Assembly (NCBI RefSeq): GCF_032854445.1
Contig: NC_088305.1
Span: forward strand, 2,483,001 to 2,547,000
DNA: 64,000 bases
Source: Liolophura sinensis
Lineage: Eukaryota > Mollusca > Polyplacophora > Chitonida > Chitonidae
Direction of reading: 5' to 3'
The translations under genes and the position numbers were made by a program. Below, piece after piece: positions 1-10,199 of the stretch. Each line of letters opens with the position of its first letter. The first letter of the stretch is position 1. Under the pieces are notes generated by a model, which saw only the letters and a program-made list of their open reading frames with translations, ran no database searches and was not told the origin of the DNA.

Positions 1-86
1 CATGAGCTGGACTTGAACTCACAGCGACCGCATTGGTGAGAGACTCCTGGGTCATTACGCTAACCAACTGAGCCACGGAGGCCTCC
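1..86 (-). mobile_element. SINE-A (tRNA-derived), head end, minus strand
   Basis: Only the tRNA-like head is present, cut by the window edge. On the minus strand it reads from ggaggcctccgtggctcag through the A box (TTGGTTAGCG) to the B box (GAGTTCAAGTCC). SINE-A is my label for the commonest family here: tRNA-like head, then a body with cgtacgtgggaaggtctg, gggctctgcccggtttcctc and gagtacggcgtaaaacacca, then an (AAAT)n tail. Confidence 0.8.
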
Positions 87-594
87 GCTTATTTGAATGT
101 CGTTTGATAATATGACACAGTCTAACATTTGATAACATGAATCTCCTACCTGGTCCTTACAATCTAACATTTGATAACATGAATCTCGCCGATGGTGTAT
201 ACAATCTAACATTTGATAATGTAATTTGAATCCCCATGTCCAATTATTTGACCCTTGATAAATTGACTCCGCTTAATCCTATTGTTAAACAGTTAATAAT
301 TCAAATCCGTTGTGTCGTAGTGTATGATAATCTGATTCCCCGGTGTCCTATTGTCCTATCAGCTGTGTATTCTTGTTTGACATTTGATCATTTGAATCCG
401 CTGTTTACCATTGTTTGACATTTGATAATTCGAATCCACTATGTCCTATTGTTAACATTAGATAGTTTAAATCCGCTACGCTACCATTGTTTGGCATTTG
501 TTATCTTCAATATACATATAGTCTCCCATTCGATTATTTGAGTCTTGTGAAGGCCTTGTCTCTGTGTTACCAAAACAATTTATAACCTATAATT
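87..594. other. AT-rich intergenic DNA with degenerate repeats
   Basis: From about 100 to 540 a degenerate unit recurs about every 40-60 bp (variants of acatttgataacatgaatc followed by tccttacaatcta-like bases), so this is an old, decayed tandem array. No coding region is supportable. Confidence 0.5.
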
Positions 595-913
595 TGTAGA
601 GCATGGTATAACCTCTAATCCGTAGAGCATGGTATAACCTATAATCCGTAGAGCATGGTATAACCTCTAATCCGTAGAGCATGGTATAACCCACAGAACA
701 TGGTATAACCCACAGAACATGGTACAACCCACAGAACATGGTATAACCTCTAATCCGTAGAGCATGGTATAACCCACAGAACATGGTATAACCCACAGAA
801 CATGGTATAACCCACAGAACATGGTATAACCTCTAATCCGTAGAGCATGGTATAACCCACAGAACATGGTATAACCCACAGAGCATGGTATAACCCACAG
901 AACATGGTATAAA
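595..913. repeat. Minisatellite of 15-33 bp units
   Basis: The core agcatggtataacc alternates with two linkers, cacaga and tctaatccgtag, making 18- and 27-33-bp units over about 320 bp. The reverse strand is open in several frames (GYTMFCGLYHVLW-like peptides), but this is a by-product of the repeat. Confidence 0.9.
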
Positions 914-1309
914 TGCATGCATAAATGGAGTAACCCATGGAATTATTTAGTAATGTCAAACCATTTTCAAAACGTAAAAGTGTTCCCTGCTTTCTTTCGT
1001 TTACAGCCACTGACAACATGGCCGCATCACTGTCTTCTGCTTATGGATAATAATGAATACGATAAGAAATCAATTCACAGGCTGTCATAGCCTGTCGGTC
1101 TAATCAATTGATTTAGATCTGATGTATAAAAGATGTCTGAAAAACTTATTGCGTGTTTTTATTTCATGCTTGTGTTTTTTTTACAAAAAGTTCTTACATA
1201 TTTATTTGTATAGTTCCTTTTTACTGTAGTCCAAAGTTATAATGAACATTTATTAAATGTTAACTGTCGTAAGCTGAACAGCTGGGTTCAACCTCGAGTC
1301 ATAAGTGTG
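914..1309. other. Unique intergenic DNA
   Basis: AT-rich sequence without an array, SINE or supportable gene. I see nothing functional in it. Confidence 0.5.
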
Positions 1310-2036
1310 TGGTATGAGTATATGGGGGTGTCATATCTGGTGTGTTCAGCATGATACTGTGAATCGATTGGGTGTCATATCTGGTGTGTTCAGCATGAAG
1401 CCGTTATTGTATGAGGTGTCGCATCTAGTGTGCTCAGTGCGATACTGTGACTGGATGTGGTGTCATATCAACTGTGGTCAGCATGATACTTTGAATCGAT
1501 GGGGTGTCATATTTGGTCTGTTAAGCACGATACTGTGACTGGATGAGGTGTCATATCTGGTGTGTTCAGCACGATACTGTGGCTGCACGAGGTGTCATAT
1601 CTGGTGTGCTCAGCACTATTCTGTGACTGGATGAGGTGTCATATCTGGTGTGTTCAGCATGATACTGTGAGCGTGTGAGGTGTCATATCTGATGTGTTTG
1701 GCACTATTCTGTGACTGGATGGGGTGAGACATCTGGTGTGTTCAGCATGATACTGTGAGCGTGTGAGGTGTCATATCTGATGTGTTTGGCACTATTCTGT
1801 GACTGGATGGGGTGGGACATCTGGTGTGTTCAGCATGATACTGTGAGCGTGTGAGGTGTCATATCTGGTGTGTTCATCATGATACTGTGAGTGTATGATG
1901 TGTGATATCCGTTGTGTTTAGCTCGATACTGTGAGTGAATGAGGTCTGTTATCCGATGTGCTCAGTGCGATACTGTGACTGGATGGGGTGTGATATCTGG
2001 CGTGTTCAGCACGAAACTGTAAATGTATGAAGTGTT
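1310..2036 (+). repeat. 44-45-bp minisatellite derived from SINE-B interior
   Basis: About 16 units of tgactggatgaggtgtcata then tctggtgtgttcagcatgatac. The unit matches the interior of the dispersed SINE-B family (compare 50210-50255: gtgactggatgaggtgtcat, gtctgatgcc, ggcatgatact). Some neighbouring pairs share private variants (for example gagcgtgtgagg), so larger blocks have also duplicated. Confidence 0.85.
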
Positions 2037-2140
2037 ACATATGTCAGATGAATGGAATTGTCCGCAGGGAAATAAGGTTGGATTTATTTGAAACATTTGA
2101 AAGTTTGGTGTCTTTGAGGGTTTTTCTCTCCATTTTGAAA

Positions 2141-2282
2141 TCAGTGACGTCACATCAGTATTTTGCCACTTCATACGCTCGGACTGCTACAGAATTCATC
2201 CTTTAAAATGCATTTACATAGAGGTCGATGGATGGATTTGTAGTGAAATATTTCAGGCAAAAATACTGATGCGACGTCAGTA
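2141..2282. mobile_element. MITE-like element with TGACGTCA in its terminal inverted repeats
   Basis: Left end tcagtgacgtcacatcagta (continuing ttttgcc) is matched in inverted orientation by the right end (ggcaaaaatactgatgcgac then gtcagta), about 27 bp with few mismatches around a ~90-bp unique centre. There is no transposase. A second member lies at 21499-21654. The left end holds a perfect TGACGTCA octamer; the right end has one change. Confidence 0.7.
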
Positions 2283-2477
2283 ATACCCTCACTACAGGTC
2301 AGTACAGGACATCAAGTAATCTGAAATTGAAATAAAAAAACATTTTACCAGCTTTGAAAAATTCAAGAGAAATAAGTCGAATTAATTTCATGGACAGTGA
2401 AGGATTTCACCATGCGAAAGGTTCTTCTAGAGGAGCTTCTCAAAGAGAGGAGTTTATCCGGGCCTTTCTGTCACGCC

Positions 2478-2768
2478 GATATACCATACAAATAATCGCT
2501 TTATTGCTTTATGCCATACAAATATCGCTTTATTGCTTTATACCATACAAATATCGCTTTATTGCTTTATACCATACAAATATCGCTTTATTGCTTTATA
2601 CCATACAAATATCGCTTTATTGCTTTATGCCATACAAATATCGCTTTATTGCTTTATACCATACAAATATCGCTTTATTGCTTTATACCATACAAATATC
2701 GCTTTATTGCTTTATACCATACAAATATCGCTTTGTTGCTTTATACCATACAAATATCGCTTTATTGC
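2478..2768. repeat. 29-bp minisatellite, about 10 units
   Basis: Units of taccatacaaatatcgcttt followed by attgcttta, nearly identical, repeat every 29 bp. The period is not a multiple of 3, so translated peptides cycle through three frames. That explains the open plus-strand frames here without coding function. Confidence 0.93.
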
Positions 2769-3059
2769 GGGGTGGAGAAGCCGCACCATCAAATATGTCA
2801 GTCACCATCAGATACTCTCTTAACGAAGGCGGTACAAGAAGTACAGCCAATTTGGGGAAAAGTACTTGTCGTGCAATTGCCAAACGTTCAGACGTCAAAT
2901 TGTATGTGGATTCTTAAACACTCCAAAAGTCTCTCTGAAGAATTACAGACTCTGAAATACACGTACCGTATAAGGACATCTCCACCTGTGGTTTCTCCAC
3001 TGAGTATACTACAATTATTCACAAGGATTTTATAGATAGAACTTTATCACTAATTCTAT

Positions 3060-4260
3060 CGGTGCTTAATAAAAGGCAAACAAAGCCTTCTTCGGGTCAA
3101 CAACATACAAAGGATACCATTCTTGGGTTGTTGCAATGTTCATCGAGTTGCTTGAATTTCTCATCGATAACATCTCACAGTGTGGATTTTTTGGAAACCA
3201 TATATCAACGGTGTATAGGTATTCCGATCGGTACAAACTGTACCCCCACGCCGGCACCTTTTGGCCGACCTATACCTGTTCTCATATGAATACGGCTATA
3301 TGCAGACACCATTAAGGAGTAGTCCTCTCCAGGCCAGACATTTCTCATTCACTTCACGGTGTATTGGTGACCTGCTATAGCTGTAAACAATCCGATTATA
3401 GAAAAGGCTGTGAAAGATAATATACCACCTTCGCTGGATTTAAGGGAAACCACAGACACCTTCGCTGGATTTAAGGGAAACCACAGACACCTTCGCTGGA
3501 TTTAAGGGAAACCACAGACTTTCCAGATGATAAATCTTATCAGGGCCTATATTTGTACAAAGCCAAAATGGTTTGCTCTCTGTCAGACTTTATGACAAGA
3601 GAGATAATTTAGATATACCTTACTTAGATAGCAATATAGATTTAAGGAAACCACAGACACCTTCGCTGGATTTAAGGGAAACCACAGACTTTCCAGATGA
3701 TAAATCTTATCAGGGCCTATATTTGTACAAAGCCAAAATGGTTTCCTCTCTGTCAGACTTTATGACAAGAGGGATAATTTAGATATACCTTACTTAGATA
3801 GCAATATAGATTTAAGGGAAACCACAGACACCTTCGCTGGATTTAAGGGAAACCACAGACTTTCCAGATGATAAATCTTCTCAGGGCCTATATTTGTACA
3901 AAGCCAAAATGGTTTCCTCTCTGTCAGACTTTATGACAAGAGGGATAATTTAGATATACCTTACTTAGATAGCAATATAGATTTAAGGGAAACCACAGAC
4001 ACCTTCGCTGGATTTAAGGGAAACCACAGACTTTCCAGATGATAAATCTTCTCAGGGCCTATATTTGTACAAAGCCAAAATGGTTTCCTCTCTCTCAGAC
4101 TTTATGACAAGAGGGATAATTTAGATATACCTTACTTAGATAGCAATATACCGAAGGATTCCGCATATGGCGTGCCCGTAGCCCGCCTTGTCGCATTTGT
4201 TAGATCGTTTTTTATGTGACGATTTCAATCAATGTCACAAGTTATTACTCAAACAATACT
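3060..4260 (+). pseudogene. Decayed Penelope-like reverse transcriptase remnant
   Basis: Read with frameshifts on the plus strand, pieces of one protein appear in order: MFIELLEFLIDNIS (about 3140-3175), IYQRCIGIPIGTNCTP (3200-3250), LADLYLFSYEYGYMQ (3260-3305), ETTDFPDDKSYQGLYLYKAK (3515-3570), SVRLYDKRDNLDIPYLDSNI (3575-3640), then PKDSAYGVPVARLVAFVRS (4150-4210). G-I-P-x-G-T-N-C, L-A-D-L-x-L-x-S-Y-E and L-Y-D-K-R-D are typical of Penelope-like element reverse transcriptases. Frameshifts and internal tandem amplification show it is dead. Class is from memory of the motifs. Confidence 0.72.
3424..4152. repeat. 171-bp tandem repeat inside the reverse-transcriptase remnant, about 4 units
   Basis: The segment from ccttcgctggatttaaggga to cttacttagatagcaatata recurs with a 171-bp period (cttcgctgga at 3661, 3832 and 4003). 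A 30-bp sub-repeat of aagggaaaccacagacacct is itself multiplied at 3424-3510. The unit includes the coding segment for LYDKRDNLDIPYLDSNI, so the array was made from the retroelement. Confidence 0.88.
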
Positions 4261-4429
4261 CGTCCCTGCTTCATTACTATGATTAATTCCGCTTACCCTG
4301 GGGCTATACATAGATATTTTATTATCGACAACTTATATGCTAGCATAGTACATGATTTGGAATACTGAATTCACTCATACGCCTGGAATGTTTTTTGTGT
4401 CTTTCCAACATCACTGAAAACTGTTGACT

Positions 4430-4925
4430 CTTTTTCCATGAATCTGTCCTATTTTCGTACTTTCGTAGTTTGTGTTAAACGTCGTTTTAGGAATTGGCCT
4501 TGCGAACATTGACCTGGAACGTCCTTCTTTGTTAACGGGTGGTATACGGATGTCTGCTTGGACACATAGGTTTCCAATATTAATGAAAACTGTTGTCTGC
4601 TTCTCTTTGCCTCATTCCGTCACTAATGTCGTACTTTACGGGACTATGCTTTCTTGGTTCATTGCTCCATCTTAGTTGCATGCTGGTATAAGAATGTGTG
4701 TTTCGACGCATTGACTTAGTTGTCCTTCATCTGGTATATATTTCATTTTAGTATAACTATTAATACTGTTCACTGCTTGTCTAGGCATGACTCCATCCTA
4801 ACTTCTTACCTTGAATACTTTCTCAGTTATTTGATGATTAGTGTTGAACACTTGATGGAAATCGGCGTAGTATTTCACCGGTTAGGTGCGACCATTTGCC
4901 AGTTTTATAGCTCTGGTTATACCTT
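4430..4925 (+). mobile_element. Dispersed repeat 'family C' fragments
   Basis: Two or three degenerate copies share gtgttaaacgtcg, ggaattggccttgcga, gacctggaacg, gggtggtatacg and tgtctgcttcgacgcatag. The same words recur at 5150-5350, 34995-35225 and, inverted, at 24556-25120 and 43786-44065. No coding capacity; class unknown. Confidence 0.55.
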
Positions 4926-5112
4926 CTATTTATTTATTTGATTGGTGTTTTACGCCGTACTCAAGAATGTCTCACTGATAGGATGGCGGTCAGTATTATG
5001 GTGGGAGAAAACCGGGCAGAGCCCGAGGAAATCCATGGCCATCAGCTGGTTGCTGCAGACCTTCCCAGGTACGGCAGGAGTGGAAGTCAGCATGAGCTGA
5101 ACTTGAACTCAA
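4926..5112 (-). mobile_element. SINE-A, minus strand, head truncated
   Basis: The (TTTA)n tail complement, then gattggtgttttacgccgta, catcagctgg and the start of the head (catgagctgaacttgaact) are present, but the A box is missing. Confidence 0.85.
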
Positions 5113-5149
5113 AAGTGATATCTCTTTCTCTATCTTTTTTCCTTTCTAA

Positions 5150-5352
5150 TTTCGTACTTGATGTACTTTCTTAGTTCTTTGGTGGTTTGTGTTAAACGTC
5201 GCCTTGGGAATTGGCTTTGCGATTATTGACTCTGAAGGTTCATTTTGATTAAGGACTGATATACTCATGTCTTGTCTGCTTCGAGTGAGTGAGTGAGTGA
5301 GTGAGTGAGTGAGTGCTTGGGGATTAACGTTGTCTGCCTCGACGCATAGATC
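5150..5352 (+). mobile_element. Family C fragment split by a 46-bp SINE-B tail insertion
   Basis: Family C words (gtgttaaacgtcg, gaattggctttgcgattatt) lead to tgtctgcttcga at 5273-5284. Then 46 bp (gagtgagt repeats, gcttggggattaacgt) intervene and tgtctgcctcga resumes at 5331-5342. The flanking 12-mers differ at one base and look like a target-site duplication around an extremely short reverse-oriented SINE-B 3' end. Confidence 0.6.
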
Positions 5353-5363
5353 CTAATCTACCT

Positions 5364-5523
5364 GGGGCCGTTTGCATGAAGGGATCGTAAACCTAAGTTG
5401 ATTGTAAATCACTAAGATCACGATCGTAGCCATAGTTACGACCGACACCCTCTTTCACGAAGGGATTGTAAGCTACGATAATCGTATCTTACGATCAGAA
5501 ATTACAATCTTATCGACCCTGTT
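5364..5523. mobile_element. Dimeric dispersed repeat with inverted cgatcgta motifs
   Basis: Two ~75-80-bp halves begin catgaagggatcgtaa and cacgaagggattgtaa and end near cgaccctc/cgaccctg. Each half holds short palindromes such as acgatcgt. It resembles non-autonomous elements found across molluscs, but I cannot assign a family. Confidence 0.45.
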
Positions 5524-5689
5524 GTAAATATTTACAGTTGAAGTTAAGTACAAATATTTGCCATAGGCAGACATAGGCAGCTGAATCATTATGAACTCTT
5601 TTGACATGAAGGCGAGGAAAAAGATTTGTTCTACATTTATGCAGATTTGGTTTAACGTCATTTCCGGCTAGTGGTATAACCCGTTCTAA

Positions 5690-6085
5690 TGATCACGTTA
5701 GACACCGAAGAGCTATTACACTGTCGTAGATGCTCTGGTTTTACTCTTTATGCCGTACACCTATCACAGTGTCGTCGCTGCTCTGGTTTTACTCTCCATG
5801 CTGTACGCCTATCACAATGTCGTCGCTACTTTAGTTTTACTCTCTATGCTGTACACCTATCACAGTGTGGGTGCTACTATAGTTTTACTCTCAATGCTGT
5901 ACACCTTTCACAGTGTCGTCGCTACTTTCGTTTTACTCTCAATGCTGTACACCTTTCACAGTGTCGTCGCTACTTTCGTTTTACTCTCAATGCTGTACAC
6001 CTTTCACAGTGTCGGCGCTACTTAGTTTACTCCCTATGCTGTACGCCTATCACAATGTCGTCGCTACTTTAGTTTTAATCCCAAG
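5690..6085 (+). repeat. 48-bp minisatellite, copy 1 of a family shared with 60.3-61.9 kb
   Basis: About 8 units of ctgtacacctatcacagtgt then cgtcgctactttggttttac and tctcaatg. The reverse complement is the unit of the array at 60345-61935, about 55 kb away, and also appears once within dispersed repeat D at 29585 and 63155. Peptides such as SMLYTYHSVVATLVLL arise because 48 is a multiple of 3. Confidence 0.9.
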
Positions 6086-6235
6086 ATGTAATATTTTATA
6101 CTGAAGAAAGAAAACTCTTATCATAAAAATATATAAATAAATTATATATAGAATGTTAAAAACGTCAGCTGCATGCAGAATTACTTGAACTTTGAACTAC
6201 ATTTGAATATAAAATTTGACCGACAGCAAGCCGGT
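6086..6235. other. AT-rich spacer between arrays
   Basis: Short AT-rich stretch with no visible feature. Confidence 0.4.
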
Positions 6236-6297
6236 TTGTTATTTAACGCCATAGTCAAGAATTTTTCACTTATGTACGATGGCGGTCGGTTTCATGG
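6236..6297 (-). mobile_element. SINE-A fragment, minus strand
   Basis: Only tttgttatttaacgccatag, tcaagaatttttcac and the cgatggcggtcgg block remain. The next array starts directly at its truncated end. Confidence 0.65.
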
Positions 6298-7822
6298 ATG
6301 AAAGACAAGTGGTTCTTGATGAAGGTACGTGTAAGACATGATGAAGACAAGTGGTTCTTGATGAAGGTACGTGTAAGACATGGATGAAAGACAAGTGGTT
6401 CTTGATGAAGGTTCGTGTAAGACATGGATGAAAGACAAGTGGTTCTTGATGAAGGTACGTGTAAGACATGGATTAAAGACAAGTGGTTCTTGATGAAGGT
6501 ACGTGTAAGACATGGATGGAAGACAAGTGGTTCTTGATGAAGGTACGTGTAAGACATGGATGAAGACAAGTGGTTCTTGATAAAGGTTCCTGTAAGACAT
6601 GGATGAAAGACAAGTGGTTCTTGATGAAGGTTCGTGTAAGACATGGATGAAAGACAAGTGGTTCTTGATGAAGGTTCGTGTAAGACATGGATGAAAGACA
6701 AGTGGTTCTTGATGAAGGTACGTGTAAGACATGGATGAAAGACAAGTGGTTCTTGATGAAGGTACGTGTAAGACATGGATGAAAGACAAGTGGTTCTTGA
6801 TGAAGGTTCGTGTAAGACATGGATGAAAGACAAGTGGTTCTTGATGAAGGTACGTGTAAGACATGGATTAAAGACAAGTGGTTCTTGATGAAGGTACGTG
6901 TAAGACATGGATGGAAGACAAGTGGTTCTTGATGAAGGTACGTGTAAGACATGGATGAAGACAAGTGGTTCTTGATAAAGGTTCGTGTAAGACATGGATG
7001 AAAGACAAGTGGTTCTTGATGAAGGTTCGTGTAAGACATGGATTAAAGACAAGTGGTTCTTGATAAAGGTACGTGTAAGACATGGATTAAAGACAGGTTG
7101 TTCTTGATGAAGGTACGTGTAAGACATGGATGGTAGACAAGTGGTTCTTGATGAAGGTACGTGTAAGACATGGATGAAAGACAAGTGGTTCTTGATAAAG
7201 GTACGTGTAAGATATGGATGAAAGACAAGTGGTTCTTGATGAAGGTACGTGTAAGACATGGATGGAGACAAGTGGTTCTTGATAAAGGTACGTGTAAGAC
7301 ATGGATGAAAGACAAGCAGTTCTTGATGAAGGTACGTGTGAGACATGGATGAAGACAAGTGGTTCTTGATAAAGGTTCGTGTAAGACATGGATGAAAGAC
7401 AAGCAGTTCTTGATGAAGGTTCGTGTAAGACATGGATTAAAGACAGGTTGTTCTTGATGAAGGTACTTGTAAGACATGGATGGAAGACAAGTGGTTCTTG
7501 ATAAAGGTTCGTGTAAGACATGGATTAAAGACAGGTTGTTCTTGATAAAGGTTCGTGTAAGACATGGATGAAAGACAAGTGGTTCTTGATGAAGGTTCGT
7601 GTAAGACATGGATTAAAGACAGGTTGTTCTTGATGAAGGTACTTGTAAGACATTGATGAAAGACAAGTGGTTCTTGATGAGGGTTCATGTAAGGATGGAT
7701 GAAAGAAAAGTGGTTCTTGATGAAGGTACGTGTAAGACATGGATGAAAGACAAGTGGTTCTTGACGAAGGTTCGTGTAAGACATGGATGAAAGACAAGTG
7801 CTTCTAGATGAAGGTACGTGTC
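6290..7822. repeat. 44-45-bp minisatellite, about 34 units
   Basis: Units of gacaagtggttcttgatgaa then ggtacgtgtaagacatggat and gaaa. Variants (ggttcgtg, cttgataaagg, ttaaagacaggttgtt) occur in runs, showing block duplication. A 44-bp unit read in one frame gives a 44-residue superperiod, which accounts for the long open minus-strand frames (SYTYLHQEPLVFHPCLTRTF). Each unit contains a donor-like GAAG-gtacgt, but no exon is nearby. Confidence 0.93.
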
Positions 7823-7898
7823 TGAAGTAAATAGGGAGGGGGTGTTCAGAATATATGGCACCCTAGTTTATAATGGTGTCTACTTCCGTGCACTGACC

Positions 7899-8260
7899 CC
7901 TTCGGTGGCCTAATGGCTAGATTGTCCACCTCGCAGTCTGGAGATCCCGGGATGCGTCGGGTCATACCAAACACTTTAAAAATGGTACTTGCTACTGCCT
8001 AGTTTCGTGCTCAGTAGTGAGAGGTTAGAGCAAGGAAACAGGGCTGGTTGTCCAGGTGTCAGTATAATGTGAGTGTGTGGGGTGTTATGTCTGGTGTTTT
8101 CGGCATGATGCTTCAGTGAGAGGAGTACTTTGGTGACATGGGCTCGCCCTGCCACAAGAAGACACAGTATATGTACACACACCTAAAAACTCCTCGTCGT
8201 CGTCATATGACTGAAAAATTGTTAAGTGCGACGACAAACCCCAAGCATACTTACATATGC
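7899..8260 (+). mobile_element. SINE-B (tRNA-derived), near full length
   Basis: A tRNA-like head (ggtggcctaatggctagatt ... gggatgcgtcgggtcatacc) is followed by the body: ctttaaaaatggtacttgct, agaggttagagcaaggaaac, tcggcatgatgcttcagtga, gacatgggctcgccctg, gaagacacagtatatgtac, actcctcgtcgtc and the end catatgactgaaaaattgtt, gacaaaccccaagcatac. SINE-B is my label for this second family. Confidence 0.82.
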
Positions 8261-10199
8261 ACACTTCCGACTCAACTCGGCAAATAGGGGCTGTATATGG
8301 TCACACTGGATATATGCACAGTTGCAATCAATGCACATAGTGAGATACATATACATCCTGTAAAGCGGTACGATACATGAGATTGATTAAATGCATGAAT
8401 GATGTCTCTATTAACGAAATCAATATTTGAACCGACATATGCGCAGTTTGAGATTTGCCTCCGAACTGAAGTGTGAAGGAGCACTGATTGGGTAAAAATC
8501 AGACATTTTAGGTTGTTGATACACTTAAGTTTCTGCACTGCCATTTTGCTACTGGTTAAAATATATATTAGTTTTGTCTGTTTTGGAAAGAAATGAAAAC
8601 TCAGTGCCCAGTTTGACTACCCACCCACATGAAGTTTATCAAGGTAACAAAATGCTGTGACTCTATTTTCACCAATCACCGCTCAAAAATTGTGGTCATG
8701 CTAAGTCGATTTTTTGATATGTTGTAGAGAAAGTGCCAGATGCATGTGGTGGTATGGCATGGTGCCACCCGAAAGTTAGGGGATAAATATTTTTGAGCTT
8801 GAAGTTGACAAATTTACTTAATAAATAGAAAGGAAAATCTATGTGCTCCTGTAACCTATAAGAGACGGCGTTGGAAGGGAGTTAACTCTTTCGAAATTGC
8901 GTAAAATCGATGGAGATAGTCAAAGCGCTGTTTGAAAGCCGAGCTCGTGTAACTGCGCAAGGCTGACACAGAATCACGATCACAAACACCGGTCGCCTTC
9001 AGCATAATGATAGCGAGACGCGAGACCACGTGACTACTTATTATTTAATGTCTCGCTGTGGCCTGCGCTGAGGGCTCGTGTCGAGACATAAGCACCTTTG
9101 CTGCGAGTGTGAGGGCTTGATAGCTGTGTGGTTAACGACTTTCGCCTAAACACTGGACTCTCGGGTCAGCCTATTGTCGTCTACAATAAGGGATCGGGGA
9201 AATCCGTGTGAGGACGCAATCCTTGGCTGTTTGAGGAGGGTAATCAGGCGCAACACTACATATCGACGGAGAGTTCACTTATTACTGAGTCTGTTCAAAA
9301 CACGGGCATCTGGTGTTCACGTCTCGAGAAAAGGACACCCGTCAAATCGGACGTTTTAGACTCCAATTTGGACGTGATTGGAATTGAAATAAAACACAGA
9401 CCCATTGTAAGCCCGTTCCAGGTAAGACATTTCCTATTTTTAATTGTTATGATAAGTTTTAAAATCATAATATCGTTACTAGTGAATTTACTTGATGGCA
9501 TTATAAGGGACCAGTGTCTGTATGCTAAGGATGTGTCCAAGGCAACGACCATGTTTTAATGAACTGAAAACGGCAATATGATATGGGATATATTTAAAAA
9601 GAACCTACGTCTGTGCCTTGAATTAGGAGGTGGAGGATGTGTGATAACTGCTACCGTGTACATGTATGTAGGTGTAAAGACGTATGAAAGGATTTTTTTA
9701 TCAGTGCCATATTCGGCTGCTTGTACGGGATCACTCGCAGGATGGCTGGAAATGTGGAACTATGTAAGGGTTGGCGTGGTGCACGGGAGGCTACTGGGGA
9801 AAGGGCAACGTTCCATTTGGAAAATTTGACTTGCCACATCGGAAAAGTGTTGTTTATTGGCCCAGCCTTTATCTGATCTCATTAGGCCTATTCTTATAGT
9901 CGTGCAGGGGTTGTCAAAGAGGACCGGTGCAAACCAGATTTCATTTGCGGAGCCGATACAATTCCTCACAAGACTGCCATTACTCTATATGTCTGATGCT
10001 AAAATAATCCTACCATATGACGTTGTTACATGTCCAGGATCTTTCTGCGTGCTTGATGCGAAATTGATGGCCGTTTGTGTTCGCTGTAGGCTCATAATGA
10101 ATTGATAACCGTCCATGATGAGCTCCTCGTGAATGTGGGGCATCTGGGACATTGATATTATAATTACATTTAGAGGCACATTATAGATATTTGTACACG
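8261..10199. other. Unique intergenic DNA without supportable genes
   Basis: Several short open frames occur (up to about 90 codons), but none has recognisable motifs, splice-consistent neighbours or biased codon use that I can see. A tRNA-like stretch near 9120-9180 (gtgtggttaacgac, ctcgggtcagcc) may be a decayed SINE head. Confidence 0.5.

Noticed and set aside
6270-7797. Long minus-strand open frame of nearly 390 codons with SYTYLHQEPLVFHP repeats
   Set aside because: It lies entirely in a 44-45-bp minisatellite, other frames give equally repetitive peptides, and there is no signal peptide, domain or non-repetitive flank.
9174-9559. Short open frames near 9.2-9.6 kb as a small gene
   Set aside because: Overlapping frames on both strands, no motif and no supporting splice signals.
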